64,000 nt of DNA from contig CAJNDS010000456.1 of NCBI GenBank assembly GCA_905221605.1, forward strand, positions 35,001-99,000, written 5' to 3'. The stretch's first letter is position 1. The number at the start of each line of letters is the position of its first letter. Shown here piece after piece: positions 1-12,179 of the stretch. The stretch comes from Symbiodinium natans. Taxonomy: Eukaryota > Sar > Dinophyceae > Suessiales > Symbiodiniaceae. Under the pieces are notes generated by a model that saw only the letters and a program-made list of their open reading frames with translations, did not search any database and was not told where the DNA came from. Made by a program: the position numbers and the translations under genes.

Positions 1-2900
1 TCGTCTACGTTTTCTTCTCGTCCTCTTCTCTGTCCTCTTCTCTCTCCTCTGCCTTTTCTGCTCTTTTGCTCAGGTTAATTCCATTGGGGGGTGGGTCGAT
101 GTGGCAGGATTTCAGGGCCGAGCAAATGCGGACTAAAATCGTATTTGGGGGACCTGACCGAGCTCGACTACTTGGTGTTCAAGAAGGGTTTTTGCTGTGC
201 CGTGCCGTTGTGGCTCCTTGAGAGGGGCCGTGACGATAGCGAAGGCCCCTGAAGGCCGGGAAGCCGCAGCTTGAATCCACACATCGAGTTCTTCCCCTTT
301 GACACCTGAATTCAATCATCTGCCTAGAAGGCGCTCACCATCTTCTTTTGCTTTCTATGAAGAAGGTCGGTTTTGGGCGCCCTTGAGGGTTGCTGAGGGC
401 GGTGGGGTATTCGAGAATGGGTCTTCACTAAAACGCCGCACCCGCTACCGCAGGGTCAGCACGCGAAGATCCACGATGTCTCGGGCGATCCTGTTGACCC
501 ATTCAACGCAATGCAAGAAGACGAATCGGGAGTACATTCCAGCAATACTGTGGAGGTTTCTCCGAGCACGACTGCGTATTGGGACAATGGATGATCATGT
601 AAATGTTCAAGTAAGTAAAGCCCGTGGAGAAACTCACCTGGCTGTCGACGTTCTGTTGTGATTTGTATTCATTTGGTCCAAAGACCAGTTCAAGATTCAA
701 CTGCTTGTATCCGTTTGCTTTTGCGACTCACTCTTTTGATAAAAGTCTCTGTTCACGTGAACTAGCTCGGAAACCTTGGTTTGTGCTCATGAAGATGAGT
801 TGAGGTGTGGGGGTGTGGCGTGTTGCTGCATCCGAACAAGAAGATGTGGTAAACCAAAATCACTTGGTGGTTGCAAACACTGGCTGCAGTCAACTGTCGT
901 GCCTGTCACTAGCCAGAGTTGGTGATGGCTTTTCGGTAGTAGATGCACAAAAAGACCGAGGTTCGCGTTCACATATCGTAGCTGTCCTGTTCTGGTACGA
1001 ATGTCCGCAAGAATCCATCATGCATCCGTAAAAGGATGTGGCCAGCAGCTTCCCTGTATGTTTGGGGTTCCGCGTTCCATAGTCCGTAATGAGGCTACGC
1101 AGGAAGAGGCGATGGAGCCCATTGATTTCACGACGTCTTCAAGGAACACATGATTCTAAGTATTTCTCTGCTTGTGTGCTCGCATGTGGCATGCGTTTAG
1201 GACAACATTACCTGGAAAAGAGTGGCAATACGTGAAAGAGCATGGGCCCTGGCCTGACGGGAGTAACGAAGGTGGCAAAAGGTCTGCCCCAGTTTGCTTC
1301 GTCGAATCTCGGGCGGGTCAGGCCTTCTCGCGCTTCGGTCAGCAAAGGAAGGCCTTCGTGAAAGCACGAGGTGATGGTCGTGCTACCCTCTTGGCACGGC
1401 TGGGATGGTCGGTCATGGAAGTCATGGAGGTCAGTGGAGGGTCCGCCGTTGCCGCGCCCTTGCTCCTTTTGCGGGCCCTGAATGCCCGAAGGCGGAGTTC
1501 CACTGGAAACCGATCGAAGGTTACGAGATGGAACTGCCTTCGAGGGCGACGTTCACATAGAAGGCCAAAGCCTTCCGGCTTGCGTACATGCTGCACATGC
1601 TGCATTCTTTCAATGGGTACCCGAGTAACGGACCAGGTACGCACAGCCCAAGTGGCGATTCGTAGCAGTACAGGACATCACGGAGCACTGCTTGACACTG
1701 CACGCATGGAGCATGTTGAACAGGATGCCTGGGGACTCCCCTCACTGGACGACGGTTGGTAGGGACCGCTGACGGACCCATTGTCGACGCGTCGCTGGGC
1801 CACGCTTCCCTGTCCATGTTCATGAAAAGACTCCTGAATATGATCCTCTTAAAAACCCAATAAGGAAACTGTGAAAGTTCCCAGGGGCCCTACCTACCTA
1901 GCAACTTGTATGGTTTCCTCAACCTTCCAGCCCAAACCTGCCTTTGTTGCAGCTCGTTGCCTTCGATATTGGTTTTGGGTCTATGCCATGGCGAGACCTG
2001 AGGGGTCGCATCTACGGAGGTGTTTGGACATAGACGTACGGACCCAAGAGGAGCCCTAAACCATAAGACCTAAACCCGTTAAGGTAGAGCAGAGCCTCAT
2101 GAATGAAGTTTGCGCCGAGGGTTGGAGTGTTGCCTCTCATTTCTATGACAAAGCTTCAATATGAGATGGAGAGCAGCCCATACAGCTCCTTCGGAAGGAC
2201 TTTTGACGGCGCATTGGCCTTTTTGGTCCATCTGATGTGTTAAGTAGAAGTGTCTACCGCTCGGGACGGCCGCCTAAACATGAGGGCCTGCCAGACAAAA
2301 AACACAGACAAGCATTACAGACAGTAAGATACAGACACGTTCAGACACTCAGCGACCCGTTCGTTGGTGACACAATGCGGCTTGTAGGAGAAGCACCCTC
2401 CAAACCCAATACCTTGCGCCCCGAAAACCTCACCTCCACCAAAAGTCTGTTGCTTGCAGTACAAGCTGTTGCATCATTCTTCCACCAGGGCAGCCTGCTG
2501 ATTGCTCCCGCAAGCCCAAGGACCCCACTACTACTACAGCAAAGGTTTGTAACAATTCAACACCATGGAAAAAGTATCAAGCTTCGAGCGAAACATGAAC
2601 TTTGGCGAACACTCCCAACAGAGTTGTGCTTTACCTGCGTTTCGTGCACGCACCTTGTCCAGCACGGCCCCTGTCCCACAGAGCAAAAGCAAAACATGAA
2701 CTTCAGTTGGGCGTGCTGCTAGTACAGGCTGGGTGACATCCGACTTCATACAGTTGTCCTAGTTTTTCGTGTGCAAAATTCCGCTGTTAGGATTTAGGCA
2801 GCGGTTTCCAGCGCTGGCTCCGCCATGTCAGTGCAACCTCGCTTTGACCGTTCGCACAAGCCACTCTCACTGCACTCAGAGAAAGAGAGTGGCAGAAGGA
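1..2900. other. No supportable gene; pyrimidine-rich left edge
   Basis: The first 65 bases are a TCTTC/CTCTT-like pyrimidine tract. The rest has several medium open frames on both strands, but none shows a recognisable motif, repeated exon structure or codon pattern different from its shadow frames. Short exons of an unknown gene cannot be excluded, because genuine exons elsewhere in this window are as short as about 50 bases. Confidence 0.4.
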
Positions 2901-2920
2901 GTGCAGGCCATAAGGAGAGG

Positions 2921-2957
2921 GCAAAAGGAGATGGCAAAAGGAGATGGCAAAAGGGGG
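2921..2957. repeat. Imperfect 12-bp purine-rich repeat
   Basis: The unit GGCAAAAGGAGA is repeated about three times and runs into a G-rich stretch (GGGGGGAAGGGGGGGG). The purines lie on the plus strand. It is a simple-sequence tract with no coding claim. Confidence 0.7.
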
Positions 2958-2959
2958 GA

Positions 2960-5900
2960 AGGGGGGGGAAGTGAGACCAGCTCCAGGAAGTTCCTCTCCC
3001 GTGCCGCTCAAAGCGCAGCCCGGGGGCCTCTTGGTGTTTTAAGACTCGTTTGACTCGTTTCCCCCCGCGCCTGCACGGTCCACTGACTTTACATATCTAC
3101 TTTTGGTGCGTATGGATCTCAGCACCGCAGCAACTGATGCCGGGGAGAACCGACTGCGGAAAATATCGAGTCAGAAGGAACTCGAGCTGAAAAGAGACGA
3201 AATGTTCAATGTCTGCCCTTCGGCGATTATGCACGGGAAGTTTTCTTGGGTTGTGGCAATGAATGCAAAAGTAAATCTAAAGATTAGTCTTCCGAAACAT
3301 GACACTTCAGAGGTTTTTCGTCTTGGAGAGTTAGCCGTTCTTCACTTTTGTGTTTCCTTTTTTTTTTTCTGAGGCAAGACATGAACAAACTAAATCGGGA
3401 AATCCCTTGATGACCGGCGCGAAATGTGGTTTTCCATAGCCAACTGTGCAAGAGGAGGCAATGGGTATCTTCCTTAGGCTGTCGGAGGGAACTGAATCCT
3501 GAGGTAGGGCCTGTCTTTGGAGGGGCCTGAATACTCTTACATGTGCTTCGTTTCAAAACGGGCTTCTGGAAACCATTAACTCCAGACGGAGAATTCGTCG
3601 GTGTGCCACCAAGGTAGCAAGCAATCGGAACTTGCATTGCTTCCAGAGCTTGCCTGGGCATTCGATTCTTTTAAATGCTGAGTTTACTCCTTTCCATGGT
3701 TTAATGCGTGATTAATTCCACATGGTAGCTGACATATCTCTGGAAGGAAAGCATGGTACTGATGAATATTGCCTGGCAGACAGGCACGGAAAAACTTGCT
3801 TTCGTTATTTCTGAAAAGTCCGTTCGCATAACGCAGTATCCTTCCTGTCATACATCTTAGAACTGGCGAAACGTCAAACGATAGGGGGTTTGCGCACGCA
3901 GGCTTCTGCAAAAATCACGATGAGATCTTTCAGTCTTCCCAATCGTATTGCAGCCCCAAAACCCAAACCCAGCGCGTCAAAGTGGAAGCAAAGCCCGCCC
4001 CGTAGCAGTTGCCAGGCCGGCGAGTTCACGAAGACATTGGCGCAAACCACAAGAGCTCTTTTCTGAGCACGGTGGCAGGCACGCAGGTCTTCGTTTCGAC
4101 CAGCTTTGTATTAGTCAACGCAGCTGAGCTCACATCAGGGCGCATCTGGAGTCCCACTGCCTCATTTCGACGTCCTTCCAGTGGGTGCGTTGGTGCCACA
4201 GGACACTGCAGAGCCTAAAATATGAACACAAGATGGGCGGATGCTTTCGGATGGCATTGCATCAGGACAACATGGATGGCATATGTTGCGGAGGCGGCGT
4301 AAAGTTCCCCTGAGTTCAACAGTGGAGCATAGGCTCTTGTTCATAGTCCTTGTTACGTCACCCCTTTGAAGTCTCTTGGTGCACAGCTTGCCCTGTTTTG
4401 CCGAAGGCTGAAACGGAAGCAGAATTTAAACCAAGAGGCAGAGGCTCGCAAAAAAGTGGTTCACGCATGGAGCATTGGAAGTTCACAACTCTTGAGCAAC
4501 ACTTCTGTTCTCTGTCTCTGTTTCACTGTGAACGTACGTATAAGAGTTCTCCATGCTGAGAGTTGAAAGTCTTATTTCTCAGCAACCGAGTATCGAATAA
4601 CAGTGGAGCGAGATGGATTTCAAGATAACAACATTTTTTGACCTCATCAGCGCCCGTTGTACAAAAGAGAACAAGAGAGTTTTTGCGCGAGCACAGTTGA
4701 CAGAAGCGTGGACGCGATGCGGAGAAAGGGTCGACTTTTGATATTAGGAGGGCACGTTCCCTTTAATCGTACGGACCCTTTCCAATACTTGACGCCGGTG
4801 CTGCGGTTGCCTCTAGCAGCAAGGCGCAGCAAGATGAGATAGCCCAACAAACACTGCCGGTTCCCATAGCTCTTTTCCACACGGCCGCATGGGTTCCTGT
4901 ACGTTCAAATGGTGGCTTCCAGGAGCTTTCGCGCACTTCCCAAGGCCAAGGCCAAACCCATCTTCGACCTGCATTCGTATTGCAGTTCCAGTTGCAGTTC
5001 CCGATTCTGTGACACCGTGACAGTGCCAGCCGTTTCCCCTCGTGAAGATCGTGGGACAACACTTACTTTCACCTTGAGATCACGAAAGACGACATGTCTC
5101 AGATCCAGCACATCACTGCAAGTGATATGGTCGGGGTTGGGATTCGTAGACACGTGTGCGATTTTGGGTGACGGATCCTGACTCTGTCGGCAACACGGCA
5201 GAAACTTGCAAAGTGGGGATGTGTCCAAGATGGTTTGGCACGGTGCGAAGCTGCATTTTGAACGTCAAAAGGATGCAAAAAAGGCAGCGAAGAATGACTG
5301 CTATGTGAAGCAGCATGAGGCTGAAAAGGAAGGTTTAGCATATCCCGTGATGGCCAGCAGCACACATAGCAACGTCAGACAGTGCGAGAATTATCACATT
5401 ACTGACACTTGCCAACGCTTGGAGAACGCTTGATGCTGGGGCTGCACAGACAACGTAACATACACAGACGCATATCTAACGAGTCTGACGAATGCTAACC
5501 GAACCACGCGTAGCCACGGCAAGGATTTTAGGAATATTAGATTAGGAACCGTTTAGGATGGCGGCTGCCAAAGTCCGAACAGGGCGCTGTTGCATTTGAG
5601 CGGGTCCTCCGTCGACATCTCTCAACAAACTTGTAGCCAGGGCAGTTGTGTACGTGTTCGAGACAGTGAGACAATTGCGGCGTTTGAATGTGGCAGGTTC
5701 TCTGCTATGTTCGTGGGAAAATCCTGAACATCGCTGCAGCAAAACTGGGCCGAAGAAGACTGACAAGGCACAGCAGAACCACCGTGGTTCACCTATATCA
5801 GTCACGAAGGGCAAGTGAGTTAAGCTGCGAGAATCTTCATTGCGTTCATTGCGTTTCAATCCTTCGTAGAGGTTTTTCAACGATTCAAGTGGAGAAAACC

Positions 5901-6500
5901 TCAACATGGAGCCTGGCGCCCAGACTCCGCTTCGGCACGTGCCAATGCAGGCTGCCTCCACCAATGTCAGGTCAGATGCGCATTCTGTGCGCAGCGCCGA
6001 GATGCTGACCATTCACCGTGCATGATATTCGCCGCCCTCGGGTGTAGGGGGTTATGGCCTGTTCGATCTTACTCAGTCAGTCCAGCTGGCTCTCCTGTAC
6101 TGCGGCTCGGGTCTACTGGTCCGGGTCTTCCACATCCGGAGAATCTCGTAAAGTTAAGTATTTCCTGGAGCGGCATGACCGCCCACCCGCAGCAGAGAAT
6201 CCCGCGCAAGCCTGTGGAGAAGAACGTGGAGTTTGCTGAGGGGCCTCCCGAGAAAGCACCACAGAGAATTCCACCGACTATAACTCACCCAAGAATCCCA
6301 CACAGCATCCCTCACAATCCTGCAAAGGTCCAGAGCACCAAGCCCCAGAAATCCTGCAGCTATCTCAAGTGGCCACCCTCAGAGAAACCTGTGGAATCTC
6401 GCAAAGTATCTCGGGTGTTGCCCAACCTCTGAGAATCCAACGAGAATGCCGGATTCTTCCTTGCCCGTCGAATATTTTGGGACTGTTGGGTTTGGGTGGG
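2960..6500. other. No supportable gene
   Basis: There is mixed-composition DNA with a T-run near 3358-3370 and several open frames without recognisable family features. The frame near 3112-3310 on the plus strand reads as a plausible charged peptide, but I see no splice-bounded structure or motif and do not call it. Confidence 0.4.
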
Positions 6501-6531
6501 GCTGTGCGAGGTCAAAATTGTTCCCCCATTT

Positions 6532-6549
6532 GGGGGGGGGGGGGGGGGG
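6532..6549. repeat. 18-nt poly-G run followed by T-run
   Basis: There are 18 consecutive G followed directly by 7-8 T. The run could form a G-quadruplex on the plus strand, and it is a likely spot for sequencing length error. Confidence 0.85.
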
Positions 6550-6940
6550 TTTTTTTCTCATGTCTACTAGGACCTTGCAGGTCAGGCTGTTGCTTTGACA
6601 GCTGTGGCACCTCCACCCACCATTCCGATCTGTTTGCAAGCTTACGGCTTCGGATCTTCGTGGCCAAACTGCAGAATGGCCAGAAATGCAACACTGTAGG
6701 TCAGAGCTACTTCCTAGCGAACATCGACAGGTCACAAAACGCTTGCCTTTCTCACAATCCTTCCGATGCATTTCTCTGAGGCCGTGCAAGTACGCAGAAA
6801 GAGCCCTTTGCAGAGGAGGATGAAGTCAGGACCAAAACAGTTGCACAAGCACCCTGGCATGTGGCAGGGCAGTAGCTTTCCCTGATAGTGCCTTTCTAAT
6901 TGTGCCCTGATAAACGGTCGACGCCGGGCATAGCGGGCGC

Positions 6941-6980
6941 ATGGCATCGCATGGCGGCGCATGGCGGCGCATGGCGGCGC
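6941..6980. repeat. Four tandem 10-bp units (ATGGCGGCGC)
   Basis: One variant unit (ATGGCATCGC) is followed by three perfect ATGGCGGCGC units. Three other loci in the window carry four-copy 10-bp arrays or close to it with unrelated sequences. Confidence 0.85.
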
Positions 6981-6999
6981 TTGGGCAGGATGCTGGGCA

Positions 7000-9500
7000 T
7001 GCTCTGCTGGGGAGGCATTCGAAATTATACCAGCAGGGCCCCCAGAAAGCGGCGTTGAGTGCAAGGAGTGACGCGTGCACAAGGTGTGTCATCGGAGAAT
7101 GAGAGAGCACTCTGGCGTGGCAGGCGGCGGAGGGAGGTGGAAGCAGAACTCAAGCAAGAGTTCAGCTTGTGCGAGGCTTGACAATTTCACCAGTTTTCAC
7201 CCGGTGTGACACGTTGTGTCACCCGACTCCGGCATGCAGAGAACTTGCAACATCAAGCATCACGTCCATAAGGCCAGAGGAGGCGACAGCAGTTTTACGC
7301 GAGTTGAGATCGAGGCATTCCACCGCACCTGCGAGGTTGCAAGGAGGTTGCAAGGGCTTCATTTCGGAGTGGGGAAATCTGAAGCTTTGTTTTCTGTACC
7401 ATATCTTGCAAAGCGCGAACAGACGAACACATTGGAATGCACCAGCACTCACGCAAGAATCACTGTGAATTGAACCTCGAGCCGAGTTATATTGTCTTGC
7501 CATATTGAAGGCACATTCTAAAGGCATTTCCGGCAGAAGCTCTAGTTGACTTCCAGGGACGGAAGTCATTCACATCAGCGGGACCTAGCGAGTCTTTTGA
7601 CCTTGTTGCCCTTTTTGGCCTTGTTGGCCTCATGCCGGACATGTTGCCAAATACAATGAACTTTCCGGCACTACGGGGTGGCGCTGCACAGCGTCGCTGG
7701 CAGATGTCGTTAGTTACCATGACCTGCAGCAGTTGGAACGTGAATCGTGTGTTTGGGGTGGAAGCTGTCCCGATGCTGGGTGTGCGATGTGAAGCAAAGG
7801 CGACGTGTCAAGCGCTTCGCTTTGATATCCGCAAGTGGGGGCTCTGCCTCACTGGCGCCCAGTGAAGCAGGCTCAGTGGGGGTGGACAATATACCTGCAG
7901 AATCGCAACAGGCAGCCCATGGCAGCCCATGGCAGCCCGACAAACTAAACGACCTCAACAACTCAGCATACCAAACTGCTCATCGGATGTCTTGGATGCC
8001 TCATGCAAGCAGGACAGCAGGGAGGCAACGATTCTGGTAAAGCTTTGAGCAGCAAGTTCGGATGCAAGACACTGCAGGCAACAGAAAGGCAGCATTGCCA
8101 GAGGCCCAGAGGCACCCGACCCTTTTGCAAGGGACAGCAAGGGACTGAAGGCCGGACATCAAGGAATCCACAGCGTGAGCGGCGTTCGCAAGATTTCGCA
8201 AGCGGGTGTCGACCAGAGATTGCTTTTGCAAGCAGATGGGCTCTCGACGTCGAGTCGTTGGACATGGTAAGGTATGGTCGAACTTGTGAGTCTGGCAGTG
8301 TGGCAGGCCCTACGCGCATGTCTTCTGAGACTCTAAATGCCTTAATCTTGAAAGGTTCCTAAGCTTCAGCGCTTGCTCCCACCTACATGGGACGTTGCGT
8401 TCGCTTGGCGTCGTGAAGAACCTGTTCGCCATGCCGTCGCGATGCCGCGGCAGGCATTGCTCGTGATGGTTATGGCCAGTTATGGCCACCCTCATCGGGG
8501 GGTGGCCCAGACTTGCACGAGATTCCTTCGGATCGGCGAGACGCCTCATGCCATCCGGCACGGCTTGCTGCTCCCACGTGACGTTCGGAGGCTTCTGTGC
8601 ATCCCAGCATCAAGCAGTTCGCATCGATCAGCCCGACATCCTCACCATCGTGATCCATCGTGATCATCGCCATTGAAAGGCTCCGAGGACTCGCAGAAAC
8701 CGCTTCCAGAACTTGGGAAAAGCGGCGCGCGTTGTAACAGGGCCGAACGGCAATGGTTGGTCTTGAAGCTCTCGCGGGAGTGCGGCACATGCACCGAGAC
8801 TTAGGAAGTTAGGAGTGGGGTCGTTCCGCCACGCTTAAACAGTGAAGCGTTCGTTTGAGACAGCGTTTTGCACGTGTCCATTTTCTAAGACTTTTTTGGA
8901 GTGGCTTGGTGTGGGCCCTTTCAGAGTAAAAAAGGTAGCGTACCGATCAATGGATATCAAAGCACGCTGTTCTGCTGGCAAGGAAGGGTTGGAACATGAC
9001 GAAACATTTTGCAACTTGCTGTAGCTAAGTTGTACTATGTAGCGGTTTGGAACCACATTGGAGTAACACCCTCATCATGTACTCCGGATGTGGAGCAGAT
9101 GTGGCCTTTTGCGATAGTCAAAATCTGGAACAACGCCCCGACCCTGACGCTTCCGCGCTCCTTCCTTGCAGGCGTGCGACGCCAATCGGATGTCCTCCGC
9201 CAGTGCCGAAGCCGCGTGTTGGCGCCAGCCTGAGTGCGGCACTGCGGCAGTGCTTCAATCATGCTGGATACAGTCATGCGACAAGACACGGTTGCAGAGG
9301 AAAGTCGAAGTTGCACGGCCGGCATGCTTGGGTAAGGAGAAACTGGTAGGCAGGCAAGTGGATGCGGAAGTGCAAGTGTCCTGTGTGCTCCAAGTTTACG
9401 TAACATCCCGAAGCTTCGAGGGTTCGATATGACTTGCCGTAGACGACCTTCAGACTCAAGGAGTGCCTCAAGCCGAAACGCAATGGCCCGAGTCTCCCGA
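7000..9500. other. No supportable gene
   Basis: Open frames are present on both strands but carry no family features. A short direct repeat (GGCAGCCCAT, about three units) lies near 7911-7937. Confidence 0.4.
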
Positions 9501-9594
9501 AGCGATGCCCTTCGGATACCTTGTGCTGCCAGACCCCGCCCCCCCCCGTGGTCCGGCCGCCCTTGTGGACCCCCCGCAGTGGGGGTTTGACGGG

Positions 9595-9730
9595 ATTACG
9601 GGATATTACGGGTGGGCAAGGGTTTAAGGCTTTAGGGTTTGAGGGCAGGGTTTTCAAGTTTTTTGGAGGGTTTTGCCTCTCTCCGTGTGTGTGTTTTTTC
9701 CCCACCCTCGGTGTGGGGTTGTTAGATTTT
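9595..9730. repeat. Degenerate telomere-like G/T-rich stretch
   Basis: It is rich in GGGTTT and TTTAGGG variants (for example GGCTTTAGGGTTTGAGGG), like the larger block at 13.15-14.1 kb. It is too degenerate to be a functional telomere. Confidence 0.6.
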
Positions 9731-9795
9731 AAACTCAACTCTTCTCCTCGCCCGGAACTTTTTTCTCGCCCGGTCTACTTTTCGCTCATCCCAAA

Positions 9796-10030
9796 GTGTC
9801 CCTGGAGTGCCCAACCTCAGAGTGTCCCCGGAGTGCCCAGCCCCAGAGTCTCCCTGGAGTGCCCAACCCCAGAGTCTCCCTGGAGTGCCCAACCCCAGAG
9901 TGTCCCCGGAGTGCCCAGCCCCAGAGTATTTCTGGAGTGCCCAGTGGCAGAGTCCCTGAGTGCCCAACTCCACAGTGTCCCCGAGTGCCCAGCCCCAGAG
10001 TGTTCCTGGAGTGCCCAACCCCAGAGTATC
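9796..10030. repeat. 26-bp minisatellite, about 9 copies
   Basis: The unit is close to GTCTCCCTGGAGTGCCCAAC followed by CCCAGA. The period of 26 is not a multiple of three, yet the array stays open in several frames, so translations show a 26-residue periodicity (VPGVPSPRVSLECP-like). Two units are shortened near 9945-9990. It is a minisatellite; the long frames through it are a by-product. Confidence 0.85.
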
Positions 10031-10768
10031 TCTACCAAGAGAGGGTGGGGATGTTCGAAGTCAAATAATTTTACCTGATTTGATTAGGGCGTTGAGGGCG
10101 TTAGCGTTCTCAGAGTTTAGAGGACAGAGTTTGGGGGTTTCCGTGAGGCTTGTGATTCATTGTTGAGGGGGGGATACTGACACGGGACGCGGAACCATTC
10201 ATGGGCCACATCCTCTCACCACATTGCCTTTCATCACATTCCCCTTCGGTTGAGCGAGCTCATTCCGGTCACAGCGCTTCTGCAGCAAGTAGCTAGATGG
10301 TACATTGTGCAGCAGAAAGCATGGCTCGAATGGCTTGCAGGCCGCCCATTCCGAAGCCACTAGAGCCGCAGCATCGCCCACCTCGTCACATGCTCACTCT
10401 GCGCAGACTGCAGAGCCAATGAGTGTTACATCATGTTGCATCCTTTCAGTCGCTTTTGTGTTCAAGGATGGGGTATGCCAGACACTTCAGAGAACGATGC
10501 TGCAGATCAGGACCGGATACTGACATGGAAATTTGATGTCAGGGATGCCAAGTATTTCTGCCGTGTCAGGCACATTCACAAATCCCATGGTGGAAGTGTT
10601 CCACTCAGTCACTCAGGGGAACGCACGAACATTCTGACAGACTGGAGATTGCAAGTGACCAAGAGCGTGAACGGATTTCCGATCGAGTGTAAAGTGGCTA
10701 GAAGTTTGAAATCCGCATCTACTTCCAGATCACATCAAAGTCAACATCTACTCGTGCTGCCCGCAAGC

Positions 10769-10808
10769 GGAAAAGGGCGGAAAAGGGCGGAAAAGGGCGG
10801 AAAAGGGC
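10769..10808. repeat. Four tandem 10-bp units (GGAAAAGGGC)
   Basis: There are four copies of GGAAAAGGGC, the last with one change (GGAAAAGGGCAG border). It lies about 150 bp from the edge of the polymerase-helicase relic. Confidence 0.85.
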
Positions 10809-10979
10809 AGTCCCACGTTGCCAAACGCACTCTGCAACTGACATAAACAGCGCCAGTATGGGACGGAAAGGGTCGTTGGCCAAAACATTCTCTTACTCCG
10901 GCCTACGCGTTTTTTTTTCTTCATGTTTTGCGTTGTTCGCATTTTCCCTACATGTGTCATTCAAATATGCTATTTTGTT

Positions 10980-11445
10980 TTTGTTGAGGCCTCTCTCCTT
11001 AGTATCGTTTGATCAGCTCCTGAGTTTTTACATTATGTTCGAAGATGTCGTCGTAAGTATTGGATAGTTTCGCGTTGTCTTCTTTGGACTTGAGACTCTT
11101 AGGTGTATGCTGTTTTTAAAGATCTGGTCTATACCCGAATTCCTCTACATTTCGTGTTCTTGTATGTTGGTTAGCTCATTCACGGGCTTCTGTTGCTTAT
11201 TCCCGCCCCTGTTCCCATGATTATCAGATCGGGGTTCTTCTCTACGAAGTCCCTTATTCTGTTTAACGCCCCTGGCCATTGAAATAGACCTCGTCGCAGA
11301 CTATACTTGTAGCATGATACCCGGAGTCATCCACATTTTTGGACGAGCTTGTTAGCAGGACACACGAACAAGACCCTCCACCCCATCTGAGCCAACCTCT
11401 CGCAGATATACGGCTTGCCCGACCCTGCGAACTTCGCCCTGATCA
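10980..11445 (-). pseudogene. SF1-type helicase part of a decayed polymerase-helicase element
   Basis: Read on the minus strand from 11445 downward. A P-loop is seen as AGSGKP (normally AGSGKS/T), followed by VLFVCPANKLVQ, a motif Ia-like strand. Next come a Walker B-like SIVCDEVYF around 11295-11320, a motif III-like stretch (IIMGTGA) around 11215, a VNELTNIQEHE segment, and KSLKSKEDNAKLSN around 11050-11100. These appear in the right order but in different frames with stops between them, so the gene is broken by several indels. The Lys of the P-loop is kept but the following Ser/Thr is Pro. The pieces resemble a polymerase-helicase fusion I associate with dinoflagellate predicted proteins; that link is from memory and unverified. 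Codons are AT-richer than in neighbouring genes. Confidence 0.72.
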
Positions 11446-11460
11446 TTACATGTTTGGCTT

Positions 11461-11880
11461 GTGCTATTTTCCCTGTGATGTCTGGCGTATCGTATTCGTC
11501 CTGTGTTTGTTATTCCTGCCACCTCGTTCGCCTTCGGTTCGCATCAGTCGGATTGAAGCAGCAGTCTTTCTTCCTTGCTTATCCTCCAGTTCCCTATCCC
11601 CCCTGATGAATTTTCAATACCTTATTCGCCTTTACACTTAGACCTGCATCCTGTTTTGGATCAGCCTGTGGTAGTCCTGATACATCTTGAAGTTATGACG
11701 CTGCTTGTAAGTCCCATGCTTTGCTGAGGTTATGAAGGCGATGCTTTTCCGATCTGTGTTCCCCGTCTTCTCCAAAAGTCCTATGTTAGCGTTGGCTAGG
11801 AGTTTCTTTATGAGCTGGTCCAGGTGCTCGTCAATGCGTACAGCTCTTTGTAGCTGATCCAGGGCCTTTTTTTATACAAC
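11461..11880 (-). pseudogene. DNA polymerase (B-like) C-terminal fragment, decayed
   Basis: On the minus strand, immediately upstream of the helicase part, one frame from about 11880 to 11640 stays open for roughly 80 codons. It contains KKLLANANIGLLEK, which resembles the family-B polymerase helix motif with conserved K and N, then HNFKMYQDYHRLIQNRM. After a frame change, IGNWRISKEERLL (about 11530-11590) leads into the P-loop region. The order polymerase palm, linker, SF1 helicase is consistent with a single fused protein. Stops and frame changes at about 11640 and 11560 show it is not functional. I did not see an intact catalytic DTD motif. A viral or Polinton-like origin is an inference. 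Confidence 0.65.
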
Positions 11881-11897
11881 TGTCGTGTTAAGTTGCT

Positions 11898-12164
11898 TCA
11901 GATGCCAGAAACTAGGTTGAACTTCTTGTCAAACATGATCTTCATGTCTCCCCGAGCCTCTCTAAAATCCAGTGTGTAATCTGACAGCTCGTGACCATCG
12001 ACATTCTGATATACCCTCCATTTGTCGAACTGCTTAAACACTGGAACTTCTTCAATAACTACAAGTCTCCTTGTGACTGCTTTTAATATGTCGGCTTCTG
12101 ATTGGGCCTTTTCCTTCGTCAATCGCCCCGATGCTACTATTGCCTTAGCCTGCTCGTGTGTCAT
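11898..12164 (-). pseudogene. Intact 88-codon segment of the same element
   Basis: This minus-strand frame starts MTHEQAKAIVASGRLTKEKA and remains open to a stop at 11898. It lies between the polymerase motifs (below 11880) and further minus-strand coding pieces (above 12180) and shares their charged, AT-rich codon style, so it is best read as a middle part of the same decayed protein. I recognise no motif within it. The frames on either side differ, meaning indels at both ends. Confidence 0.55.
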
Positions 12165-12179
12165 CTACGGTTATGTTTC

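Noticed and set aside
1172..1762. 196-codon plus-strand frame
   Set aside because: Composition is random-like with no family motif, and an opposite-strand frame is equally open.
9521..10078. 185-codon repetitive protein
   Set aside because: It is only a read-through of the 26-bp minisatellite. Other frames and the minus strand are open in the same way.
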